Shown piece by piece: positions 1 to 8,537 of a stretch of DNA of 21,209 nt (position 1 is the first letter of the stretch; every line of letters begins with the position of its first letter). This DNA is from JBCDBH01 sp039184055 (GTDB lineage: Bacteria > Acidobacteriota > Thermoanaerobaculia > Multivoradales > J023): contig JBCDBH010000059.1 of the NCBI GenBank assembly GCA_039184055.1, positions 1-21,209 on the forward strand, in the 5' to 3' direction. Below the pieces are notes generated by a model. It did no database searches. It was not told where the DNA came from and was given only the letters and a program-made list of their open reading frames with translations. The translations under genes were made by a program, and so were the position numbers.

Positions 1-245
1 AGGAACGAAACAAGCTCATTAAGTCATCGAAAACTCACACCATCGTTACGGTGTCCGTGACCCCCCACTTTCCCCTACCTACCGTCAGTGCGCGTGTTAA
101 GTGTTGAAAACGTGTGTTCTTTTCCCCCACTGTCTAAGCAATAATCGGAGGAGAGGTAGAAGTGTATGTCTCGTTAGGCCAGTCACTGCACTAAACTCTA
201 TTTTAAAGTGTGATCGCTCAAACACAAATAGGTCATTTTCACCAG
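1..245 (+). other. Intron-like, AT-richer leader of the non-bacterial segment
   Basis: This stretch is much poorer in GC than the rest of the window and has no bacterial gene signals. A reading frame is open from 101, but its residues have no recognisable character before about 246. Pyrimidine-rich runs ending in AG occur near 116-138 (ending CTAAG), at 236-245 (TTTTCACCAG) and at 261-271 (TTGTCTGGCAG). These look like eukaryotic 3' splice acceptors, so I read this part as the end of an intron or a 5' noncoding region of an animal-like gene. This is inference from base composition and motif shape only. Confidence 0.4.
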
Positions 246-1867
246 GCTGGTGTATCCGCTTTGTCTGGCAGAAGCTGGCTCGACGCGGGGAGGTGGACGG
301 CTCGCGGCCCTGGATTCTGCTACCCTGGACCGGCTACACGGAGGCCAAACAGGCCGGAGCCAAGCCAGGCGACGCGGCGGCCGACGGCCAGCTGATCGAG
401 ATCAGACTGGACGACGACACGGCCAGTCTGGAGGAGACGCCGCGCCGGCGCAACACGCTGGGCTGCGACCAGCCCAGTCAGGGCCCGACTGGACAGCCCC
501 TGGGTGCCTTCAAATCGCGCAGTGTCGGCGACATGTGGAGCCTGCTGTCGGCGTCCGTTCTGGCAGCGCGGCGACCGCAGTCCAAAAGGGGCGTCGAGCA
601 GGGTATGGCGTCCAACACTGTCTCTGACAGACCGCGCAGCTTCGCCTTCGACGAGTCTACCTCCGTGGAGATGGGACGGTCGCAGAGCAGCGTCTCTGCT
701 CTGCTGCATCAGCAGAGCGCCCGCAAAGGCAGCCGGAAGTCAGTGACCTTCTCCACACAGTCGCTGACGCTGCCGCGGGAGCGTCAGCCACTAACCGTCA
801 TCGGCGAGAAGTCCAAGTCGGACAGCGTGCTGGATGGCCACGGCCGACCGTGCGAGATCATGCGAGTGTCACTTACTACCGTGCCCGAGAACGAAGCTCG
901 CGACTGCGATGACAACGACGCGCCTTCGACGAAGCCGGCGCTGGTCCGGCAACAGCGGCTGACTGAGGAGCCGGCGGTGGCACCACCGTCGCGTGTTCAC
1001 AGCGAGGAGGGACCACCTCTAGCCAGCCGCCCCGCGCGCGGCATCCTAAAACAGACCTCACTCAACGAGAACCTGATGCGGCGTGACTGGGCCAGTGAGC
1101 GAGCGGAAATCCGCGGAAGGATCCGAAAACAGCAAAGCCTGAACGAGAACGTGATTTACGGAAAGCTGGCAGGTGTGCAGCAGCCGGCAGTGGCCGGCAG
1201 CTTCGCCAGCTACAGCCGACTGAGGGCTCTGCGCGACAACCTGGGAAAACTAAGCGAGAGTCTTGAAAAACGAGCGGAGAAAGACGCCCCAGCCGCTGGT
1301 TCACTGAAAAACGGTCTCGTCAAAATAGTGAGGCAGTTCACTGAAGGAGCGACCGCTCACAATGACGTCATCGTTGTCAGAGAAACGCCGAACTCCCACG
1401 AGTCGAGTCAGCGTGGCGGAGACCAAAACAAGCAGACAGCGCCACCGCCGGTTAAAGCGGGGTCTTCATGCCCAGATGTAGGCAAGGAGGCGGTGCCAAA
1501 CTGTGCTGATGAACAGTGCGAGAGGGTAGCCTCCCTGTCGGAGCCGGCGATGAAGTCAGCCTGTCCGGCGCCCACCTCCCCGTACTCCCACACTCGCACC
1601 GACCGCCGCTCCCTCTATCGCTACTGTTCTCGAGAACGGAAAACCTCGCGCGAGGAGAGCTCGGACAGCTCCAAAGAGAACAGCTTCCAGAGCGATACCA
1701 GTCTGGACTCTGAGGACAGCTGTGTGTCGGTGATCTATGTACCCAAGGTGCCGGCGGACACCGATTCGCGACAGCGCAGCCGCTCGGCCTCCAGCGAGTC
1801 CTCAGACGGCTCCAATGGCAAGCTGTCGCCCAAGTCGCCGCTGACGCTCAGTCTGCCACTGTCACCC
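246..1867 (+). CDS. Partial animal-like Ser-rich phosphoprotein exon, cut at a chimeric junction
   Basis: The frame runs open for more than 1.6 kb. It encodes a mostly disordered protein rich in Ser, Arg, Glu and Pro, with many kinase-type sites and acidic Ser clusters (for example the SDSSKENSFQSDTSLDSEDS stretch near 1664-1723). Such composition is typical of metazoan cytoplasmic scaffold or regulatory proteins and unlike the bacterial genes beside it. Visible details are a KSVTF motif at 737-751, which fits the PP1-docking RVxF pattern, and two copies of KQxSLNEN (1049-1072 and 1127-1150) spaced 26 residues apart. The 5' edge is set by a possible splice acceptor at 245; 271 is an alternative. 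The frame continues past 1867 only because it reads antisense through the HtrA gene. I do not recognise the family. The animal origin is inferred and would need a database search. Confidence 0.5.
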
Positions 1868-1872
1868 ACCCG
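1862..1872. other. Junction between animal-like and bacterial DNA
   Basis: On the minus strand a canonical HtrA sequence reads up to GIGFAVPIDTAKR-V (codon for V at 1867-1869) and then abruptly becomes unrelated residues (GDSGRLS...). On the plus strand the Ser-rich protein reads ...LSLPLSPT up to about 1870 and then becomes antisense of HtrA. Both frames lose sense at the same place, which locates the breakpoint to within a few bases. The sequence CACCCACCCG at the join could be a short shared microhomology. An assembly or library chimera is the simplest cause. Confidence 0.75.
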
Positions 1873-2646
1873 TTTGGCGGTGTCGATCGGCACCGCGAAG
1901 CCAATGCCCGCCGATGCCCCCGACGGGCTGAAAATCGCCGTATTGATGCCGATCACCCGCCCCGCCGAGTCGAGCAGGGGCCCACCCGAATTGCCCGGGT
2001 TGATCGCCGCGTCGGTCTGGATGACGTCGCGGATCTGTCGACCGCTGGGCGAGGTGAGCTCACGACCGAGCGCGCTCACCACGCCGATGGTGAGCGTCTG
2101 ATCGAGACCGAAAGGATTGCCGATCGCCAGGACGCGCTGCCCCACCAGGAGACTGCCCGAGGCGCCGACACGCATCGGCCGAAGATCATCGGGAATCTCG
2201 AGCAGCCGCAGCACGGCCAGGTCCTTGTCCGGAGCCACGCCGACGAGCTCGGCGTCGAGCTCGGTCTGCTCACCGATCAACACCGAGAAGCGTTCGCCGT
2301 TCTGCACCACGTGAAAGTTGGTGACCACGTGACCCTGGTCGTCCCAAATAAAGCCGCTACCGGTGCCTTGGGGAATCTCCATGACGTTGAGCGTGAAGCG
2401 ATCACGCCGCACGATGCTCGACGAGACGAAGACCACCGAGGGAATCGCTTCGCGAAAGACCCTGATGTCACGCTGCTCTTCGGCGGAAAGATCGAGCATC
2501 GCATCGGACACATCAGCCGGCTCACCGGTCGAGACGGGTCGTTCCGACGGCTGCCCTTCGCTGGAAAAATCGAGACACGCGCCGGTGAGATTGCCGAGCA
2601 CGAAGACGGCGGTCAAAGCGAGCAACATAGACAAACGGTTGCGCAT
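1867..2646 (-). CDS. HtrA/DegP-like periplasmic serine protease, 3' end missing
   Basis: This is a trypsin-like HtrA-family protease that would degrade or refold damaged envelope proteins. From the chosen ATG (2644-2646) the protein has a hydrophobic signal segment at residues 5-23. The weak lipobox-like LTGAC there leaves lipoprotein versus ordinary signal peptide open. The protease domain carries the full triad: His112 in TNFHVV, Asp142 in DKDLAVLRL and Ser220 in GNSGGPL. The oxyanion and substrate-pocket segment (GNPFGLDQTLTIGVVS) is also standard. The sequence stops at PIDTAKRV, just before the end of the protease domain, so any PDZ domains are lost at the junction. The start is set by GGGAG about ten bases upstream; the longer open frame to 2826 lies inside the preceding kinase gene. 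It sits 61 bp after that kinase and probably shares its transcript. The family call is firm, but the true length is unknown. Confidence 0.85.
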
Positions 2647-2707
2647 GAAGGTCACTCCCGAATCGATATCGTTGTGACGCGATTGTACGTCAGCAACCCG
2701 CTCACGC

Positions 2708-5700
2708 TCAGCTTCCCAGACCGTCGAGAAGCTCGACCACGGCGGCGGCATCGGCCGGTCGATCGTCGACCTTCTTGGCGAGCAAACGATCGACGAATCG
2801 CGCCCACTCGACGGGCAGCTCGGCACGAAAGCTCCGCACGTCGGGCGCTGGCTTCACGAGGTGCTTTTGCACCACTTCGTTGGCGTCTTTGCCGAGAAAC
2901 GGCTCGCGACCGGTGAGCATGGTGAAGGCGATGACACCGAGCGCGTAGAGATCGCTGCGGCCGTCGAGATCGTGTCCTTGAATCTGCTCAGGCGACATGT
3001 AGAGCGGTGAGCCGAAGACTTCGCCCTTGCGGGTGATCTCGGGATTGTTCGCATCGTCCATCCGCGCGATCCCGAAGTCCATCACCTTGACCCGACCGTC
3101 GACCAGCATCACGTTGCTGGGCTTGAGATCGCGATGCACGATTTTGAGATGGTGCGCCTCGATCAGCGCGCTGGCGATCTGGCGCAGGATCCGCTGGGTA
3201 CGCGACGTGGAGAGCGGCGCTTCGGCGCGAATGACGAAATCGAGCCCCGGCCCCTCGAGCAGCTCCATGACGATGAAGATGCCGCCCGCGTAGCGCCCAC
3301 GATCGTGCACCCGCACGACGTTCGGATGGGAGATCTTGCGGCAAATCTTGAGCTCGCGGAGCATGCGATCGTAATCCTCGTCGTTGCCCCCGGTGAGCGA
3401 CAACAGGGTCTTGATCGCCACTTCCTCTTCGAGCTCACGATCGAGCGCGCGATAGACCCGGCTCATGCCGCCTTTGCCGAGCTCGCCGAGGATTTGATAA
3501 CGCCCTTCGAGAATCTGCCCCGGCACCAAACCGAGACTGGCGAGCGCGGTGCGGATTTCCTCGAACGCCGGCCGGTCGAAAGGCCGCGGGGCGAGACAGC
3601 GCACCAGGGTGTCGCGTACCAGGGTCGGCACGCTGTCGGTCACCGGAATCGGCCAGCGCACCGCCTCGGAATCGGGCAAGAGCTCGGGCTCGGTGATTCG
3701 GGCGCCGAGTAGCACCAGGCCGATCAACCCGACCGCGAAGGCATCGGCGCCCGCCCCGGCCGGCTGCCCCGCTTTTTGCTCGGGAGCCTGATACGCCGGG
3801 TCGATGCCGCCACGAGCCTGCTCGAGATCGTGCAGACCGAGCCCGCTGATTTTGGTGCGATGACCGGGATCGACCAGGATCGTGCGGGGCGAGAGCCAGA
3901 GATGATTGACCCCGACCGCATTGGCGGCGACCAGCCCCTCACACACCTGGCGCAACACGTTGAGCGCCGGCAGCGGCGCCGGTCCGCTACCGCTCCGCAA
4001 GCGATCGGCGAGGGTGGCGCCATCGAAGGATTGATACGCCAATTTGAGCTCGTCGGCGGCTTCGATCGCTTCGTAGAGGGTGAGGATCGACGGATGATCG
4101 AGACCGGTGAGCCGCGACAGATGAGGGCGCCAGCTCGGCAAGACAGAGGTGATCTCGGCGGTCGGCATCGACAACAGCGACACGGGGCGTTGGCTACGGT
4201 AGTCGATGGCGCGCTCGAGACGAGTATCGGGCCACCAGGCGCTCAGCTCACGTTCGATCTCGAAAGGCAGGACCGGCGGCTCGGCGGGCGCGGCGACGGT
4301 TTCCGGACTGGTCGGCAAGGACAATCGCTGACGTACCGCCCACAAACGCTCGCCGGCGTCGCGAAAGCCGTCGTCGTCTTCGAGCACCCGGCGATAGCTG
4401 GTCTCGGCGAGCTTGTCGTCACCGCGCGCTTCGTGAATCCGCCCTTGCCAATAGAGACTCTCGGCCTCGCGTAGACCGCTCGCCGCCGGGCTCGATTCGA
4501 GCGCTTCGAGCTGCCGCGACGCGGCGGCGTGATCGCCCTCGGTGAGGTGGATTTCGAGCAGGGCGACGGCGGCGTGCGCCCAATCGGGATCGTCCTCGGC
4601 GATTTCGGCCAGCGCACCCCGCGCCGCCTCGGTTTGCCCCGCTTCCAGGTAATGACGCCCGGCGCGGTACAGACCGGTCGGCGCGGCGGCGTAAAAGGCG
4701 TTGGCCGCCGCCAGGTGCGACCCGGCGCGGGCGAACGCGTCGCCGGCCAACAGATGGCGATCGGCGCGCGCCCAACACTCGCCCGCTTCCTGATCACGAC
4801 CGATCCGTTCGTAGAGGGCAGCGGCGCGATCGAACACCTTGGCGCGCTCCCACATCGACGCCGCCTTGCCACCCTCGCCGGCCTCCTCGTAGCTCGCCGC
4901 CGCTTCGTCGAAGCGATCGAGCTCCTCGTAGAGCCGTGCCGCTGAAGCATGCTCGCCGGTTTGGGCGAAGATCTCGGCACGCAGGGTATCGGCGAGCTCG
5001 CCCGTCGCGGCCTGTTCGAGCGCTTCCTTGGCGCGGTCGGGATGGCCAGCGGTGAGCCAAATCCGCGCCGCCTCGGCGTGCTCGCCACATTGCGCGAAGA
5101 GCTCGGCACGCAAGGCGTCGTCGACCTCGCCCGAACGGGTGTTGCCGAGCGCGTGACGTGCCCGCCCGAGCTCGGCCGCTTCGAGCCACGCCCGCGCCGC
5201 CTCGCCCCAATGCAGGGCGCGCTCGTAACCGCGCGCCGCCTCGCCCCACGCACCGAGCGAGGCGAAGAGCCGCGCGGCATCGAGATGACGTTCGAGATTG
5301 GCCAGCATCTCGGCGCGTTGGCGATCGATGCGGCGACGGTCGTCGACCGCGGTCGGCTCGCTCGACGCCGCCAGACGCTCGCTTTCTTTTTCGAGCGCGC
5401 GCAGGGCATAGGTCGTCTCACCGACCCGCACATAGCAGTCGGCGGCCTGCTGAAACTCACCGGCTTGTTCGAAGAGACGACCAGCGCGTACCGGCTGGTC
5501 GATGGTCAGGTAGGCCTTGGCGGCGCGTGCCGGCAAACCGATATCGGTCCACAGCTGCACGGCACGGCGCCAATAGCGCTCGGCCTCGGCCGGCTGCGCG
5601 GCGAGGCGAGCGTGGAGCTCGTAGAGCTCGGCGGCGCGATCGAGGAGGGTGCCTTCGCGAAACACCGCGACGGCGAGATCGAGCTGATCGTGTTCGAGAT

Positions 5701-5842
5701 AGACCTGGGCGGCCAGATCCCATTTTTCGGCGCGACGGTAGTACTCGGCGGCTTTCTGCCAGTTGCCGCGCTCGTGGAAGATCCGCGCCTTTTCTTCGTA
5801 GTCGCGATCACCCAGGAAGCCGAAGAGATTCTTCGAAGTCAC
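2708..5842 (-). CDS. TPR - pseudokinase - Ser/Thr kinase protein
   Basis: A 1044-residue, apparently soluble signalling protein with no membrane segment. Residues about 10-500 are helical TPR-like repeats with an alternating AA..Y/W pattern of roughly 20-residue helices, a protein-binding scaffold. Residues about 535-770 align in shape with a protein kinase but have lost its chemistry: the VAIK lysine position reads VSLL, the HRD loop reads HLWLSP (647-652) and DFG reads GLG (667-669), while APE is kept (686-688). Residues about 778-1041 are an intact Hanks-type kinase with a glycine loop at 786-792 (GELGKGG), Lys811 in VAIKTL, HRDLKPSN at 903-910, DFG at 922-924 and SPE at 950-952. The start is GTG with no strong Shine-Dalgarno, so the exact N-terminus is less sure. 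It lies between the dehydrogenase (95 bp upstream) and HtrA (61 bp downstream) on one strand. The substrate is unknown. Confidence 0.9.
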   Translation of the reverse strand: MTSKNLFGFLGDRDYEEKARIFHERGNWQKAAEYYRRAEKWDLAAQVYLEHDQLDLAVAVFREGTLLDRAAELYELHARLAAQPAEAERYWRRAVQLWTDIGLPARAAKAYLTIDQPVRAGRLFEQAGEFQQAADCYVRVGETTYALRALEKESERLAASSEPTAVDDRRRIDRQRAEMLANLERHLDAARLFASLGAWGEAARGYERALHWGEAARAWLEAAELGRARHALGNTRSGEVDDALRAELFAQCGEHAEAARIWLTAGHPDRAKEALEQAATGELADTLRAEIFAQTGEHASAARLYEELDRFDEAAASYEEAGEGGKAASMWERAKVFDRAAALYERIGRDQEAGECWARADRHLLAGDAFARAGSHLAAANAFYAAAPTGLYRAGRHYLEAGQTEAARGALAEIAEDDPDWAHAAVALLEIHLTEGDHAAASRQLEALESSPAASGLREAESLYWQGRIHEARGDDKLAETSYRRVLEDDDGFRDAGERLWAVRQRLSLPTSPETVAAPAEPPVLPFEIERELSAWWPDTRLERAIDYRSQRPVSLLSMPTAEITSVLPSWRPHLSRLTGLDHPSILTLYEAIEAADELKLAYQSFDGATLADRLRSGSGPAPLPALNVLRQVCEGLVAANAVGVNHLWLSPRTILVDPGHRTKISGLGLHDLEQARGGIDPAYQAPEQKAGQPAGAGADAFAVGLIGLVLLGARITEPELLPDSEAVRWPIPVTDSVPTLVRDTLVRCLAPRPFDRPAFEEIRTALASLGLVPGQILEGRYQILGELGKGGMSRVYRALDRELEEEVAIKTLLSLTGGNDEDYDRMLRELKICRKISHPNVVRVHDRGRYAGGIFIVMELLEGPGLDFVIRAEAPLSTSRTQRILRQIASALIEAHHLKIVHRDLKPSNVMLVDGRVKVMDFGIARMDDANNPEITRKGEVFGSPLYMSPEQIQGHDLDGRSDLYALGVIAFTMLTGREPFLGKDANEVVQKHLVKPAPDVRSFRAELPVEWARFVDRLLAKKVDDRPADAAAVVELLDGLGS

Positions 5843-5937
5843 GGTTTCCGGCTACCCGAGCGAAAGCCGGTCGGGCCTGAGGCTCGACCGGCGTGTGGTT
5901 CTCGGGCTCGATGGGCGACGCGTCACCGTCGACGGAC

Positions 5938-7116
5938 TCAGCGTGACCGGCGGTAGGCCATCGCCTCGGCGACTCGTTGTTTGGCCAGCGACAACGCCGC
6001 CTCGGCGGGAATCTGGCTGTGGGTGTGAGCCAGCTGCAAGACCTCGCGGGTGTTCTCGGTGACCTTCTCTTCGATCGTCTCGAAAGCCTGCCGCTGGGTG
6101 CCGCCCTTGTACTCGACCGAGGCGCAGATGACGCCACCGGCGTTGGCGACCACGTCGGGCACCGAGAGGATGCCGCGATCGTGCAGGATCCGCTCGGCGC
6201 GGGCCGTCACCGGGATGTTGGCGCCCTGCAGCACGACTTTGCAATCGAGACGCGGCGCGTTGTTCTCGTCGATCACGTCGGGACGCGCCGCCGGTACGAA
6301 GATGTCGCACGGCACGTCGATCCACTGATCGCGCCCCAGATGCTTGCCACCCTGGTAGTCGGTCACCCGGCCGGTCTCGCGCTTGATGTCGGCGAGCTTG
6401 TCGATGTCGATGCCATTGTCGTCGACGATCGTGCCATCGAGGTCACTGGCACCGATCAGCACGGCGCCACGCTCGGCGAGGTAACGCGCGGCATGGGACC
6501 CGACGTTGCCAAAACCCTGGACGACGACCCTAGCGCCTTTGAGATCGAGATCGGCGAACTCCTGAGCGACCACGCCACAGACGGCGAGACCGTAGCCGGT
6601 GGCGCCGATCTGGTCGAGCGGAATGCCGCCGAGGACCTTCGACAGACCCACCGAGCGACCGATCTCGTCGCGAATCCACGCCATGCCGACCTCGTCGGTC
6701 CCCATGTCCGGACCGGGGATGTAGCCGTCGAGCTTTTCGATGGCGCGCGCGAATTGACGGATCAGCGTCTCTTTGTTGGGCGTCGCGGGATCGGCGAGGA
6801 TGCCTGATTTGCCACCGCCGTGCGGAATCCCGGCGAGGGCGTTCTTCCAGGTCATGGCGCGCGCCAGACGGAACACCTCTTCAGAGGTGACGTCCGGGGC
6901 CATCCGGATACCACCGATGGCGGGTCCGGCCGAGATGTTGTCGACGACGACAATACCCTTCAGACCACAGCGCGGCTCATAGATGAACACAACCATCTCG
7001 GGACCGTATTCGTCCGCGAAACGCTCGAAAACCACTTCGGCCATATCGGTCAACCCCTTTCGTGGAACATGCTCATTACCGACTCCGGTCCCGTCGACCC
7101 CGGATTGGGGATTCAT
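5938..7116 (-). CDS. Glu/Leu/Phe/Val dehydrogenase family enzyme (probably glutamate or leucine dehydrogenase)
   Basis: This cytosolic enzyme interconverts an amino acid and its 2-oxo acid with ammonia and NAD(P)H, linking nitrogen and carbon metabolism. Numbered from the 7116 start, the dimerisation/substrate domain contains GPAIGGIRMAP, substrate-binding Lys91 in TWKNA and catalytic Lys103 in PHGGGKSG, with Asp137 in GPDMGTDE. The Rossmann domain has GFGNVG at 201-206 and an acidic residue at the end of the next strand (GASDLDG), which usually favours NAD over NADP. Length (about 392 residues) fits the family. Two starts are possible: ATG 7114-7116 with GAGGAG five bases upstream, chosen here, or ATG 7042-7044 with AAAGGGG nine bases upstream, where the family-conserved sequence (MAEVVFERF) begins. 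Substrate specificity cannot be decided from sequence alone. It is the first gene of the minus-strand group running into the kinase and HtrA. Confidence 0.92.
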   Translation of the reverse strand: MNPQSGVDGTGVGNEHVPRKGLTDMAEVVFERFADEYGPEMVVFIYEPRCGLKGIVVVDNISAGPAIGGIRMAPDVTSEEVFRLARAMTWKNALAGIPHGGGKSGILADPATPNKETLIRQFARAIEKLDGYIPGPDMGTDEVGMAWIRDEIGRSVGLSKVLGGIPLDQIGATGYGLAVCGVVAQEFADLDLKGARVVVQGFGNVGSHAARYLAERGAVLIGASDLDGTIVDDNGIDIDKLADIKRETGRVTDYQGGKHLGRDQWIDVPCDIFVPAARPDVIDENNAPRLDCKVVLQGANIPVTARAERILHDRGILSVPDVVANAGGVICASVEYKGGTQRQAFETIEEKVTENTREVLQLAHTHSQIPAEAALSLAKQRVAEAMAYRRSR

Positions 7117-7283
7117 CAGATCTCCTCGTTTGCGTCGCGGTGGCGTGCGATGAGGAACACCGCGGACAGCCCACCACAGACCGATAGTCGGCAGCACTGG
7201 GGGACTAGATTCGCAGGTTCGGGAGCATCAAGCCCGGGCCGGTCGATGCCGTCGAGACCCTATCACAGACCCATCGTCCACAG

Positions 7284-7306
7284 GTCCCGACGGGACACGC
7301 GTCGGG
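7284..7306 (-). promoter_or_regulatory. Overlapping, mutually exclusive inverted repeats in the dehydrogenase leader
   Basis: GTCCCGACGGGAC at 7284-7296 is a perfect palindrome. Part of it (CCCGACG, 7286-7292) can instead pair with CGTCGGG at 7300-7306 across a 7-base loop, giving a 7-bp stem. Only one can form at a time. The element lies about 170 bp upstream of the dehydrogenase start. It could be an operator or an attenuator-like switch, or chance in GC-rich DNA. Confidence 0.25.
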
Positions 7307-7342
7307 GCGCTGAACGGGTAAGGGTTTACGGCAGATCGGAGG

Positions 7343-7382
7343 AAAAAAAGTGGGGCCGGCGACGCCGCCAAACGCCGCCGGC
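7343..7382 (-). terminator. Rho-independent terminator after the TPR gene
   Basis: Read on the minus strand, a GC-rich hairpin (arms at 7376-7382 and 7355-7361, GCCGGCG with CGCCGGC, with further GC pairing possible inside) is followed after a short CCCAC by seven T residues (7343-7349 as A on the plus strand). It lies about 50 bp downstream of the TPR gene stop, as expected for an intrinsic terminator. Confidence 0.65.
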
Positions 7383-7430
7383 TACCCGGGAAGATGGAGG
7401 AAGGGAACGCGGAACATCTCGCCGACGGCC

Positions 7431-8537
7431 TCAAGCCGCCGTGCTCAGCTCCTCGCTGGAAGCGGCACGTGACCGGCCACGCAATACCGCTTGAACTTGG
7501 ATCGCCAGACGCTGGGTCAGCTTGCCTTCGAGGGCGGCGCGGGCGAACGCCAGGATCGCGGCTTCGGCGATATGGTTGCCGCGATAGGTCATCAACAACG
7601 CCGCCATGCCCTTGGCGATCTGCGCCGCTTCGCGGAGACGACCCCGATCGAGCAAGCACTTGATCAAGTCGAGCGACACCAGCGGCAGCTCCGGATCGTT
7701 GGCGCGGTTGATCGCCTCGGTCGCTTGCCGAAAGAGCTGCTCGGCCGCCGCCAGCTCACCGCGCGCATGCGCCAAGCAGCCACGCTGCCACACCAGCTTC
7801 GCCCAACACGCCCCACGCTCACCGCGAAAGGCGCGTACCGCCGTATCGAGACACGCTTCGGAGGCATCGAGATCACCGAGACGTCGGAAGGCCAGGGCCA
7901 GGTTTTGATACGCCGCGAGACGACCTCGGGTGTAACGCTCGTCGTTGGTCGGCAAGAAACGGAGCGCCCGCTCGAAGGCGAGCACGGCACCACGATCGTC
8001 ACCGGCGAGAAGAAGAACGGTGCCTTGATCGACCAGTGCCTTGCCAGCGCCACCGCGATGGCAGCACTCGATGTGGATATCGAGCGCCTCGCGCAGCAGC
8101 ACGAGCGCTTCGGCGTAGCGCTCCCGATCGGCGAGCACGTAGCCCGAGCGCTGCAAGAGCTCGGCGGTGATGTCGGCCAAACCGCGCCGACGCGCGACCC
8201 GTAAACCGCAACGCAACGCCCGCGCCGCGCCCGCGACGTCGCCTTCGCCACGCCGACTGGCGGCGTTGAGGCTGAGCGCGCGACAGAACACGCGGGCACG
8301 CTCGGTTTCGTCTTCGAGCCGGGGCGCGATCACCGTCGCGACGAGATGGCTGAGACGCGCGGCGGTGGCGGGATCGTCGTGACGAACCGCATCGATGCGA
8401 CGCAACAACGCGAGCACGGTGGGCATGTCGCGCAACCCGCTGGCACGCAGCGCGCGACACTGCTCACGGGGAGCACGGGTGAGCAGTTGATCGATATCCA
8501 TTGACGTTTCCGAGAGGTGTCCAGTGACCGTGTTCAT
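7431..8537 (-). CDS. TPR-repeat protein of unknown function
   Basis: A 368-residue, probably cytosolic protein made almost wholly of TPR-type helix pairs. Clear repeat signatures include the segments with YAEALVLLREALDIH, GAVLAFERALRFLP, DLDASEACLDTAVRAF and ELAAAEQLFRQATEAI, each with the small-residue/aromatic pattern that packs TPR helices. No enzymatic domain, signal peptide or membrane segment is visible. It is likely a scaffold or adaptor, but its partner is unknown. The start at ATG 8535-8537 has AGGAG seven bases upstream; a second in-frame ATG at 8499-8501 lacks a clear ribosome site. It is divergent from the desaturase gene and ends before its own terminator, so it seems to be transcribed alone. 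Confidence 0.8.
   Translation of the reverse strand: MNTVTGHLSETSMDIDQLLTRAPREQCRALRASGLRDMPTVLALLRRIDAVRHDDPATAARLSHLVATVIAPRLEDETERARVFCRALSLNAASRRGEGDVAGAARALRCGLRVARRRGLADITAELLQRSGYVLADRERYAEALVLLREALDIHIECCHRGGAGKALVDQGTVLLLAGDDRGAVLAFERALRFLPTNDERYTRGRLAAYQNLALAFRRLGDLDASEACLDTAVRAFRGERGACWAKLVWQRGCLAHARGELAAAEQLFRQATEAINRANDPELPLVSLDLIKCLLDRGRLREAAQIAKGMAALLMTYRGNHIAEAAILAFARAALEGKLTQRLAIQVQAVLRGRSRAASSEELSTAA

Larger units (their letters stand above)
7117..7430. other. Intergenic region: terminator of the TPR gene plus leader/promoter region of the dehydrogenase
   Basis: This 314-bp stretch separates two minus-strand genes. Its left part is the upstream region of the dehydrogenase and contains the competing hairpins at 7284-7306. 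Its right part holds the terminator-like hairpin at 7343-7382. I could not identify a convincing -35/-10 pair; the best match (TTGATG ... TCTAGT, minus strand, near 7210-7235) is too weak to call. No tRNA or coding sequence is apparent. Confidence 0.5.

Noticed and set aside
1868..2101. Continuation of the Ser-rich animal-like reading frame past the junction
   Set aside because: From about 1868 the frame is simply antisense of the HtrA protease, so the apparent 666-residue protein is a chimera.
4243..5460. Minus-strand 405-codon frame and plus-strand frame 4949-5956 overlapping the TPR kinase
   Set aside because: Arg/Pro/Ser-rich or antisense shadows of the TPR repeats; the kinase frame explains this DNA.
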